From positions 1 to 64,000 of the forward strand of contig JAFGNV010000217.1 in assembly GCA_016926805.1 (NCBI GenBank): a stretch of DNA of 64,000 bases. Direction: 5' to 3'. The position numbers were made by a program, and so were the translations under genes. This document shows, in pieces, positions 17,275 to 24,365 of this stretch (within the stretch, counting starts at the first letter, position 1; each line of letters starts with the position of its first letter). The notes beneath the pieces are model-generated. The model was given only the letters and a program-made list of their open reading frames with translations. It was not told the origin of the DNA and ran no database searches. The DNA comes from Anaerolineae bacterium. Its GTDB lineage: Bacteria > Chloroflexota > Anaerolineae > 4572-78 > J111.

Positions 17275-20200
17275 ATGAGTGACAAAAAACAATCGGACTC
17301 AGACCGCACCCGGCCCACCCGTCCGGTTCGCCCCCGCGACGACCGCACCCGGCCTGTTCGTCGCCCAACCGACGACTCTGAACGGACCAGACTCTCGCCA
17401 GCGCAAAAACCGCCAGTTTCACCACCGGCGCCGGGTCAACGTGTCACTCAACCTGCGCCGCCACCCGCGCCGCAGCCCCCGTCTTACCGACGCTCTTACC
17501 AGCCCCAACCGACCCAGGTTCAGCCGACCAGGCCGCCCGCTCCGACGGCGGTTTCCGTGCCTCAGCCTGCTGTCCCCCCCAGGGTCAATGGGTGGGTCTG
17601 GCTGAGGCGAGGCGGTATCATACTGGTCTTTCTGGTTATTTTGGCTGGGATGCTATTGTTGGCCGGAAGCGTTATTACCTATTTTGCCATTGCCGCCCAA
17701 CTACCGTCGGCGCAGGAATTACGCGCTCGCACGCATCATTTTGCCACCACCCAAATTTTAGACCGGGACGGTAATTTATTGTGGGAAATTGTCGACCCCA
17801 CTGGCGGGCGACGCACGTATACAACACTTAACCAGATTTCGCCGCATTTAATCCATGCCACCGTAGCCACCGAGGATCGCTTCTTTTATCTCAACGTGGG
17901 GGTCGATCCCATTGCCGTTGTCCGGGCCGTTTACTATAACCTTTCGGAAGACAGAATTGTCTCCGGGGCCAGCACCATTACCCAGCAACTGGCCAAAAGT
18001 GTGCTCCTAACCCCCGAAGAGCGGCTGGAGCAATCGTACGCCCGCAAAATCAAAGAGGCGGTGCTGGCCGTAGAAATCAACCGCCGTTATACCAAAGACC
18101 AGATTCTGGAAATCTATCTTAACGAGATTTACTACGGCAACCTGGCTTACGGCATCGAGGCGGCGGCGCAGACCTACTTTGGCAAATCGGCCCGCGAGTT
18201 GACCTTGCCGGAGGCGGCCATGCTGGCCGGTCTGCCCCAGTTGCCCGCCACCCACGACCCCTACACAAATCCTGACGGCGCCAAAGCCCGCCAGGCCGTT
18301 GTGCTGGATTTAATGGTCGAGGCGCAATACATCACCGTGGCCGAGGCCGAGGCGGCCAAAACCGCTCCCCTGGATTTTCGCGACCCCGGTTTTGCCTTTG
18401 CCGCGCCCCATTTTGCCACGTTTGTGCGCCAGGAGTTGGAAAAGATGGTGGGGCCTGACTACATTTACCAGGTGGGTTTGCAAGTGCAAACCACGCTCGA
18501 CCCTCGGCTACAAGCCATTGCCGAGGAGGAGGTTCGCCAGCAGGTGGACGCTCTGGCCGGGCGCAATGCGTCCAACGGCGCCCTGGTAGCCATTGATGTG
18601 GCTACCGGTCAGATTCTGGCTATGGTGGGCAGCAAGGATTTTGCGGACGAAACCATTGACGGCCAGGTGAACATGGCCGTCAGCCCGCGCCAGCCCGGCT
18701 CGTCGATCAAACCGCTCACCTATCTGACCACGTTTGAGCAGCTTGGCTGGACGCCCAGCACCCTGATTATGGATGTGCCCGTGGAGTATCCCGACAACGT
18801 AGGAGGGGTGTACCGGCCCAAAAATTACGACGACAAGTTCCACGGCCCGGTATCGGTGCGTTCGGCTTTGGGTAATTCGTATAACGTTCCAGCGGTCAAA
18901 GCCCTGGCCCTGGTGGGAATCGACGCGCTCAAGGAAATGGCCGCCCGGCTGGGCATTACCACCCTCACTCGCAACGATTACGGTCTGTCGTTGACCCTGG
19001 GCAGCGGCGAGGTGTCGTTATTGGAAATGACCGGCGCGTACCAGGCCCTGGCCAATGGCGGGGGGCTGATCCCGCCAACCTCTATTCTGCAAATCACTGA
19101 TAATTTTAACCGGCTGATTGAAACTGACCGGCCCCAACCCCGGCAGGTATTGCGCCCGGAACACGCTTATCTGATGACCCATATTCTGGCCGACAACGAG
19201 GCCCGCACGCTGGCGTTTGGGCCGAACAGCGTGTTGCGCCTGTCTCGCCCTGGCGCGGCCAAAACCGGCACCACCAACGATTACCGCGATAATTGGACCA
19301 TGGGCTACAGCCCCGACATCGTTGCCGGGGTGTGGGTGGGCAATGCCGATAATACGCCGATGACCAATATGAGCGGGGTGATCGGGGCTGGTCCCATTTG
19401 GCATAACTTTATGGAGCGAGCGCACGAGGGGTTACCCGTGCGGGATTTTGTTCGCCCGCCAACCATCATCGAATTGGAAGTGTGCGCCGACTCCGGCACC
19501 CTGCCCAGCCCGGCCTGCCCGGAACGGCGCAAAGAGATTTTTGCCCAGGATCAGCCGCCCCTGGGACCGGAATACGATATCCACCAACTCATTGACATTG
19601 ACCGTAACACCGGCCTGCGAGCCAACGAGTTTTGCCGGTCCAATGTGGAGCAGCGTTACTACCGCGTCTATCCCCCCGATGGTTGGGAGTGGGCCGTTAG
19701 CCAGGGCATCGAACAGCCGCCCCAGGATTATTGTCCTTCGGCCAACATTGTGGCCAGCATTAGCAATCCGCTGGATGGCAGCACGGCGCGGGGCATGCTG
19801 ACCCTGGAAGGAACCGCCGCCGCGGCCAATTTTTCGCACTATCAGGTGGAAGTGGGCACCGGCACCGAGCCGCAGGCTTTTGCCGTTATTCACGGCCCCA
19901 TTAATCAGTTGATTGAACAGGGGGTGTTGGGCGTATTTGACACCACCCAGGTGTTGAACGGGCCGTACACCCTGCGGTTGGTGGTGTTTGACCACAACGG
20001 CGGCCTGGCCGAGTCCCGGGTGCGCTTGTTGGTGGACAATCCGGCCACGCCAACCCCAACAGCAACATCAATGCCAACCCCAACACCCACCACCACCCCC
20101 ACGCTTATTCCCACGGCCACCCCAACGGCGACGGAACCCATCATCATTCCTACCGATACACCCACGCCTACCCCGACCAGCACCCTTGTACCGCCGACCG

Positions 20201-20364
20201 CCACGCCCACGAACCTGCCCGTAGAACTCCCCACCGAAACGCCAACGCTTACCCCCACCACGCCCACCGCAACTCCCAGTGCCAGCCCTACAGTTGAGCC
20301 TCAAACCCCCACCCTCATCCCAACGAGTGTGCCCCCAACCCCCACCCTCACCCCAACGAGTTGA
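17275..20364 (+). CDS. Class A penicillin-binding protein (GT51 plus transpeptidase)
   Basis: A 1029-residue bifunctional peptidoglycan synthase. An Arg/Pro-rich cytoplasmic tail (1-105) precedes one membrane helix (about 112-137). The GT51 domain shows ATEDRFFY with catalytic Glu200, then GASTITQQLAKS and EIYLNEIYYG. The transpeptidase has Ser476 in SSIK, an S-x-N-type SYNVPAV, and KTGTTNDYRDNW (Lys663). It polymerises lipid II and crosslinks stems outside the membrane. After the catalytic part there is an Ig-like segment, and the last 110 residues are a Thr/Pro tandem tail (TPTPTPTTTP), as in other surface proteins here. The gene is probably monocistronic and leaderless. Confidence 0.95.
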   Translation: MSDKKQSDSDRTRPTRPVRPRDDRTRPVRRPTDDSERTRLSPAQKPPVSPPAPGQRVTQPAPPPAPQPPSYRRSYQPQPTQVQPTRPPAPTAVSVPQPAVPPRVNGWVWLRRGGIILVFLVILAGMLLLAGSVITYFAIAAQLPSAQELRARTHHFATTQILDRDGNLLWEIVDPTGGRRTYTTLNQISPHLIHATVATEDRFFYLNVGVDPIAVVRAVYYNLSEDRIVSGASTITQQLAKSVLLTPEERLEQSYARKIKEAVLAVEINRRYTKDQILEIYLNEIYYGNLAYGIEAAAQTYFGKSARELTLPEAAMLAGLPQLPATHDPYTNPDGAKARQAVVLDLMVEAQYITVAEAEAAKTAPLDFRDPGFAFAAPHFATFVRQELEKMVGPDYIYQVGLQVQTTLDPRLQAIAEEEVRQQVDALAGRNASNGALVAIDVATGQILAMVGSKDFADETIDGQVNMAVSPRQPGSSIKPLTYLTTFEQLGWTPSTLIMDVPVEYPDNVGGVYRPKNYDDKFHGPVSVRSALGNSYNVPAVKALALVGIDALKEMAARLGITTLTRNDYGLSLTLGSGEVSLLEMTGAYQALANGGGLIPPTSILQITDNFNRLIETDRPQPRQVLRPEHAYLMTHILADNEARTLAFGPNSVLRLSRPGAAKTGTTNDYRDNWTMGYSPDIVAGVWVGNADNTPMTNMSGVIGAGPIWHNFMERAHEGLPVRDFVRPPTIIELEVCADSGTLPSPACPERRKEIFAQDQPPLGPEYDIHQLIDIDRNTGLRANEFCRSNVEQRYYRVYPPDGWEWAVSQGIEQPPQDYCPSANIVASISNPLDGSTARGMLTLEGTAAAANFSHYQVEVGTGTEPQAFAVIHGPINQLIEQGVLGVFDTTQVLNGPYTLRLVVFDHNGGLAESRVRLLVDNPATPTPTATSMPTPTPTTTPTLIPTATPTATEPIIIPTDTPTPTPTSTLVPPTATPTNLPVELPTETPTLTPTTPTATPSASPTVEPQTPTLIPTSVPPTPTLTPTS

Positions 20365-20395
20365 TAACCTGCGTAATAGCTGTAGCCGATCGCCG

Positions 20396-20668
20396 ACGGC
20401 TGGCCACCACTTCAACGGCCAACGGGTTGCGATGCGGCGGGGGGAGGCGGCATACTACCTGAGCGGCGACCATCCTTCGGCTTTGCTCAGGACAAATTTG
20501 AGAAGTGTGTCCTTGACCATCCGAAGCGATGGTGACAGGATGGCGGAGGCCAGGTATCTGCCCTACGGCCAGCAACGCTGGACGAGTGGGCTGGGGGTGA
20601 CGGATTTTGGTTTCACGGCGCAGCGGGCCGACAGATTGGTTTGCCTGAACCCGTTGTGCGATCTATAG
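20396..20668 (+). pseudogene. RHS-repeat core remnant
   Basis: In one frame the translation gives HHFNGQRVAMRRG, AAYYLSGDH, DRMAEARYLPYG and TDFGFTAQRAD, which match the typical RHS/YD-repeat core (...FNGQRVAMRR, YYLHGDHLGS, AEARYLPYG, FTGQR). The domain then ends abruptly: the usual downstream YYGARYYDP segment and any toxin tip are absent, and the upstream barrel repeats are missing. An in-frame 24-base insertion (20474-20497) interrupts the core after GDH. It is a relic of a polymorphic toxin or RHS gene, squeezed between the PBP stop and the next gene. Confidence 0.7.
20474..20497. repeat. Short inserted repeat unit inside the RHS remnant
   Basis: CCTTCGGCTTTGCTCAGGAC and the four bases after it resemble the widespread palindromic-repeat half-site CTTCG...CTCAGGACA. 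Removing it restores a normal GDH-L-x-S-V-S-L-T core, which argues for a later insertion. Confidence 0.4.
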
Positions 20669-20701
20669 CAGATTTGTCATGGTTCCTCGAGACTGGAGGA
20701 G

Positions 20702-21898
20702 ATGACAAAAACCTTCTTTATGATCAGAGAAATGCAGCGAGGCAGCATGGACCGTAGACAACGACGTAAGATTTTTCTAGCAGCAACCTTTTTGTTGATC
20801 CTCGTCTGCTGCGGGAGCATCTACTTCTGTGGAGCTACGGCAGAAAAGTGGCTACCCAGAATAGCCGTTAGTGTCATTCATCCTGAAGAACCCTGGCCGC
20901 TTACAGACGAATATGTCTGGGAAAATGACCTTGACCATGCCATTGTGGCCGCTCCAGTTATAGCCGATGACAGGGTTTATGTAGAGACCTATAACGGATT
21001 GGCAGCGATAAATCTGCAAACCGGGACCTTAAAGTGGGAAAGAAAATTGGATCTCAGGAATCCTAATTCCTCCCTTGCCGCAGGTAATGGATTTGTTGCG
21101 GCTGGCACCCCGAATGGAGTTATTGTCTTGAGGGGTGATAGCGGGGAGAAGGCCTGGCACTACACCTCGCCGTTTGCATTTCCTGTATCGTTTATCATTG
21201 CTCAAGATAGGCTCTATGCCTCCTTTGCTTTTGAGGAAGTCTGCGCATTTGACCTGCCCAGTGGTGAGCTTTTGTGGCGTTCGAGAGAGGCAAATAAGCA
21301 ACACAGTCTACCTTACCTGGTATTGGCTTCACATCTCGTTGTGGTTCAAGAAGAGGGACGAGTCTATGCTCTGGATACTGAATCAGGCCAGACTGAATGG
21401 GAATCTCACCTGGATGATGTTTTGATTGAGCCAGCTTTGGTCGATACTGAACAAGTTGTGATTAACGGTGATAAGGCGATCTATAGCATCAACACCTCAA
21501 ATGGGCAAGTACAGTGGCAAACGCCGTCAGGAGGTAAAGGTACCGGTTCTCCTTTGGTTGTAGGCAATCGAATATTTTGGGTGGTCCGCATTGAAGCACA
21601 ATCTACCAGCGTGCAAGCGGCAGATGTACAAGCGGGGAAACCGATCTGGGCGATGAATACAGGTTTGGAAATCATTAATCACCCGCTGGCTTCGGATGGT
21701 CAAACATTGTGGGTACGGGCTTCCTATCCGCGGTCATTGTTGTTGTCATACGATATTGTGACCGGGCAGCAAATGGCCAAAAAATCGTTTCGCGTTCCTC
21801 TTTATCAACCTTTTGGGGGTATTGGCCCTGTGATAGACAACGGCAAGTTGTATCTGGTAAGTGGGAATCGAATCGCAGCATACAATATTCAGCCTTGA
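20702..21898 (+). CDS. PQQ-like beta-propeller membrane-anchored protein
   Basis: A 398-residue protein with an N-terminal hydrophobic helix (KIFLAATFLLILVCCGSIYF) that anchors or exports it. The body is a PQQ-enzyme-like propeller without catalytic residues: blades contain VYVETYNGLAAINLQTGTLK, RVYALDTESGQTEW, AIYSINTSNGQVQW and RIAAYNIQP. Such proteins often act like BamB as scaffolds or ligand sensors. The first ATG has GGAGGAG almost touching it, so the in-frame ATG at 20747 may be the real start. The stop is 11 bases before a lipoprotein gene, and the two are probably one operon. Function unknown. Confidence 0.8.
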   Translation: MTKTFFMIREMQRGSMDRRQRRKIFLAATFLLILVCCGSIYFCGATAEKWLPRIAVSVIHPEEPWPLTDEYVWENDLDHAIVAAPVIADDRVYVETYNGLAAINLQTGTLKWERKLDLRNPNSSLAAGNGFVAAGTPNGVIVLRGDSGEKAWHYTSPFAFPVSFIIAQDRLYASFAFEEVCAFDLPSGELLWRSREANKQHSLPYLVLASHLVVVQEEGRVYALDTESGQTEWESHLDDVLIEPALVDTEQVVINGDKAIYSINTSNGQVQWQTPSGGKGTGSPLVVGNRIFWVVRIEAQSTSVQAADVQAGKPIWAMNTGLEIINHPLASDGQTLWVRASYPRSLLLSYDIVTGQQMAKKSFRVPLYQPFGGIGPVIDNGKLYLVSGNRIAAYNIQP

Positions 21899-21909
21899 GG
21901 AGATAGACT

Positions 21910-22326
21910 ATGATACGCCAGTTGAGGATATGGGTCTTTATGTTGATAATGTTAACCTTAGGGTGTGGTGGTCTCACATTACAATCCAATCCAATTTGGA
22001 TTGATGAGGCAGTTATCACTGGAGAGATTGATAATCAGGGAAAACCGGTGGGTGAGTCGGGTGTGTTTTCCCTCGATCAGCCAATTATCTATTGTTATGT
22101 CGCAGGACGAGGTTCAGATAGTATCCCGGTGAGATTGAAATGGTATTACGAGGATGATCTGTTGCTTGATCAAACCATCAGCTTGGGTCCGGCACGATAC
22201 AACTATGGATATATTAAATTGAAGCCGGGTAAGCAGTGGCCGTTGGGTAAGTATCGCGTTGAAGTGGGGTTGGTGGATGGAGCGATAAAGACGGTAGAGT
22301 TTTCTATTGAAGGACCTCAGTCGTAG
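21910..22326 (+). CDS. Hypothetical lipoprotein
   Basis: A 138-residue protein with a type II signal peptide: MIRQLRIWVFMLIMLTLGCGG places a lipobox Cys at residue 19. The mature part is beta-rich (VRLKWYYEDDLLLDQTISLG, GKYRVEVGLVDGAIKTVEF) and resembles the immunoglobulin-like modules that judge added or lost charge on secreted proteins, but I cannot name the family. GAGGAG lies 9 bases upstream. It is co-oriented with and 11 bases behind the PQQ-propeller gene, so the two may form an extracytoplasmic complex. Confidence 0.72.
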   Translation: MIRQLRIWVFMLIMLTLGCGGLTLQSNPIWIDEAVITGEIDNQGKPVGESGVFSLDQPIIYCYVAGRGSDSIPVRLKWYYEDDLLLDQTISLGPARYNYGYIKLKPGKQWPLGKYRVEVGLVDGAIKTVEFSIEGPQS

Positions 22327-22396
22327 CCGAGTTCGGGTGAAGGATGATACTTAACACCATCCGTAATCCCGTTGTCATCGGAAATTGTTGGGGGTA

Positions 22397-22411
22397 ATAC
22401 AAAGGATGAAG
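22397..22411. repeat. 15-bp direct repeat, left copy
   Basis: ATACAAAGGATGAAG here is repeated exactly at 23324-23338, on the other side of the PIN toxin-antitoxin pair. Confidence 0.5.
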
Positions 22412-22464
22412 CCCCAACAAGTTGGGGTGGGGGATGAAGCCCTAACAAGTCAGGGGAACCAGTA

Positions 22465-22677
22465 TTAAGGGGTTGGGGGTGGATTAAATACCCGGTCAAA
22501 AAACGGTTCTTGTTGCAGGGTGGCTTGCCATTGGCGGTGTCGCTGCACGGACTCTACCCGCCGGGGGCGGGGCAAGGTTAAAAAGCGCGTCGCTTCTACC
22601 GGCCCCAAGGCTTTGAACAGGGCTTGCAGGGCCTGCTCGATCAATTCATCTTCGGGTAGATATTGGGTGGTGCTCAT
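22465..22677 (-). CDS. Probable antitoxin-like partner of the PIN protein
   Basis: A 70-residue protein starting MSTTQYLPEDELIEQALQAL; the start overlaps the PIN gene stop by four bases (ATGA), so it is translationally coupled. It is helical and charged, with KALGPVEATRFL and PRRVESVQRHRQW. Small proteins of this size beside PIN domains are usually antitoxins. The order here is toxin first, the reverse of most VapBC operons. I do not recognise a DNA-binding fold, so autoregulation is uncertain. Confidence 0.65.
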   Translation of the reverse strand: MSTTQYLPEDELIEQALQALFKALGPVEATRFLTLPRPRRVESVQRHRQWQATLQQEPFFDRVFNPPPTP

Positions 22678-23141
22678 TGCAAATTCTCCTTGTCGCAATA
22701 GGCCTGCGGCGTGCCGCACCAAACAAGCGGTTTCAACCGGCGGCACTGCTTTAATAAACGATCATCTACCGTCACAAAATCGGCCCGGGCTGCTTCGGCA
22801 AAGGCCACATGCGCGGCATCGGCTGCGCCCAATCCCTGAGCGGCCCATTGTTCGGCGCGATTGCGGACGGCAGGTAAATCGAAATCAATACCAGTGCCTT
22901 CCTGGTTTAAGAGCAGCAGCAATTGTTTGCGTTCTTCCGTATCGGCTGTAGCCTCAATTTCCAGGTAATGAACCGGTGATACCACCAGGGTTAAATCGGA
23001 TTGCCGCACGTGAGCCAGGATCAATTCGACAGCGCTGTTTTCTAATCGGATCCGAATTTGTTGTTGGTCATCAAATGGGCGACAGAGGGCGCAGACATCC
23101 AGGTATAGGTTTTTAGCAGTAGGTTGATCAGACTCGCTCAT
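22674..23141 (-). CDS. PIN-domain ribonuclease, probable toxin
   Basis: A 155-residue PIN protein. The start at MSESDQPTAKN is supported by a promoter whose -10 is 7 bases upstream; the longer frame runs through a repeat and is not coding. Acidic residues expected of the metal site appear as YLDVCALCRP near the N-terminus, YLEIEAT in the middle, GAADAAHVAFAEA, and DFVTVDDRLL near the C-terminus. PIN toxins cleave RNA to slow growth under stress. It overlaps the small downstream gene by 4 bases. No membrane segments are present. Confidence 0.82.
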   Translation of the reverse strand: MSESDQPTAKNLYLDVCALCRPFDDQQQIRIRLENSAVELILAHVRQSDLTLVVSPVHYLEIEATADTEERKQLLLLLNQEGTGIDFDLPAVRNRAEQWAAQGLGAADAAHVAFAEAARADFVTVDDRLLKQCRRLKPLVWCGTPQAYCDKENLQ

Positions 23142-23148
23142 AGGTAAA

Positions 23149-23177
23149 ACTGTAGCATAGGATAATGAGGAAGTCAA
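23149..23177 (-). promoter_or_regulatory. Promoter of the PIN module (leaderless)
   Basis: Minus-strand TTGACT, 17-bp spacer, TACAGT with an upstream TGC. Seven bases separate the -10 from the ATG at 23141. Confidence 0.65.
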
Positions 23178-23241
23178 ACAAAACCAGGCCGAGGTTGGGT
23201 TAAAAGATGAGAGCCAACGCCATTCCATTGCCGTCGGCAAA

Positions 23242-23282
23242 TGTTGGGTTTCGCTTCGTTTCACCCAACCTACGGGTTGGGC
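23242..23282. repeat. Interspersed hairpin repeat (GTTGGGT...ACCCAAC)
   Basis: GTTGGGT (23243-23249) and ACCCAAC (23263-23269) form a stem, and CCCAACC/GGGTTGGG can form an alternative stem with the following bases. The sequence type (TTGGGTTTCGCTTCG...) recurs in many unrelated bacterial genomes. Confidence 0.6.
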
Positions 23283-23323
23283 GCAGGGGGTATGCAATAT
23301 CGCCGGGCCAAAACGCCGGGGGC

Positions 23324-23338
23324 ATACAAAGGATGAAG
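23324..23338. repeat. 15-bp direct repeat, right copy
   Basis: Exact copy of 22397-22411. An 11-bp inverted pair (22334-22344 and 23364-23374, CGGGTGAAGGA/TCCTTCACCCG) also brackets the same module. Confidence 0.5.
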
Positions 23339-23397
23339 GATGAAAAGCTTTTGGGGCGGTTTGTCCTTCACCCGTCACAACTAATCTTAACCCGACA

Positions 23398-23426
23398 TTG
23401 ATTTTGCTCATCGATTATGGTATGCT
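23398..23426 (+). promoter_or_regulatory. Promoter of the DUF433/DUF5615 module
   Basis: TTGATT, 17-bp spacer, TATGCT; the gene start at 23459 is preceded by GGAAAGGG. Confidence 0.55.
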
Positions 23427-23458
23427 TTTGAAAGAATGATTGGAAAGGGCTGTAAATT

Positions 23459-23695
23459 ATGTTTGGTTTTCAACGCATTACGTCAACCCCTAATATTATG
23501 GGGGGTAAAGCATGTGTGCGCGGCATGCGCATCTCAGTCTCCTTGATTGTCAATTTGGTGGCCAACGGCATGAGCTTTGAGGAAATCCTGGCCGAGTATC
23601 CCGACCTGGAACGAGAAGATATTCAAGAAGCATTGCGTTATGCCGCTTGGGCTACCGATGAAACGGTGCATGTTCCTACGAGCCTGGTCGCATGA
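23459..23695 (+). CDS. DUF433 antitoxin
   Basis: A 78-residue protein matching DUF433: ITSTPNIMGGKACVRGMRIS, then VANGMSFEEILAEYPDLERE and IQEALRYAAW. This is a helix-turn-helix-like family usually paired with DUF5615 PIN-like toxins; it binds DNA and the toxin. The downstream gene starts within its stop (ATGA overlap). It has its own promoter and stands divergent to the other PIN module, with about 320 bases of repeat-rich DNA between them. Confidence 0.9.
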   Translation: MFGFQRITSTPNIMGGKACVRGMRISVSLIVNLVANGMSFEEILAEYPDLEREDIQEALRYAAWATDETVHVPTSLVA

Positions 23696-24057
23696 AACTC
23701 CTGCTTGATATGGGGCTGGCGCAAAGCACCGCGGTTTTCTTACGGAGGCAGGGGCACGATGCGGTTCACCTGCGCGAAGAAGGATTACAGCGATTACCGG
23801 ATGAAGAAATCATTGAGAAGGCTCGACAGGAGTCCAGAGTGATCATTACGCACGATTTGGACTTTGGCCGGTTGATTGCGTTGAGTCAGAGCCGGTTACC
23901 CAGCGTCATCACCCTTCGTCTGGATAATATGCAGCCTACATTTGTTAATCATTATCTGGCAGAGGTTTCAAATCGATTTATCTCGGAACTGGAGGCGGGT
24001 GCATTGGTGAGCGTTAACGAGCAAGCTATCCGGGTTCGGTCTTTACCGATTGAGTAA
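23692..24057 (+). CDS. DUF5615 PIN-like toxin
   Basis: A 121-residue protein of the DUF5615 (Mut7-C-like PIN) family. It starts MKLLLDMGLAQSTAVFLRRQ, with the first acidic residue at Asp6. Then come GHDAVHLREEGL, PDEEIIEKARQESRVIITHD and LDFGRLIALS, where the THDxDF motif gives the other conserved acids. Predicted RNase toxin neutralised by the overlapping DUF433 protein. The length is complete and the key residues are present, so it is probably active. Confidence 0.9.
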   Translation: MKLLLDMGLAQSTAVFLRRQGHDAVHLREEGLQRLPDEEIIEKARQESRVIITHDLDFGRLIALSQSRLPSVITLRLDNMQPTFVNHYLAEVSNRFISELEAGALVSVNEQAIRVRSLPIE

Positions 24058-24365
24058 AAGAAACAGGTTAGGGCGGGCAGGACAACCAACACGACCATTT
24101 TGGGTGGAGTGGTCTTTGACCTATTCCGCCTTTTTTGTTGTCCTTTGGCCGAGTTAGTGGACAATGAGACTTTCTCGCTCGTTTTCGGCGCTCAGGGATA
24201 GCGTTGTTCCCGTAGTCGTCATCACCATCCAAATCCTCTCCATAAATGGTAAAGCCACCCGGCTCCGACGATCAATTGGCGCGTTGGTTGGGCCTGACCT
24301 GGGTCAGAATGTCGGGGGAATAGAACCGAAATTTATAATCTTCAATTTGCCGCGAGATGAGGCAC
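24058..24365. other. Gene-free stretch, possible gene relic
   Basis: After a possible terminator the minus strand reads short protein-like pieces (QIEDYKFRFYSPDILTQV, then GGFTIYGEDLDGDDDYG) broken by a stop. These may be the remains of an unidentified gene, but I recognise no family and call no CDS. Confidence 0.35.
24071..24136 (+). terminator. Possible terminator after the DUF433/DUF5615 module
   Basis: GGCGG (24072-24076) can pair with CCGCC just before TTTTTT (24131-24136). An inner GACCA/TGGTC hairpin lies in the loop. AGGACAAC/GTTGTCCT gives an alternative stem. Confidence 0.35.

Noticed and set aside
20489-20513. AGGACA/TGTCCT pairing in the RHS remnant as a complete mobile palindrome
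   Set aside because: The right arm is part of the expected RHS coding sequence (SVSLT), so the pairing is probably chance; only the 24-base insertion is kept.
24160-24360. Protein-like minus-strand pieces between the toxin module and the DUF4015 gene
   Set aside because: A stop breaks the frame and no family could be named, so it is noted only as a possible relic.
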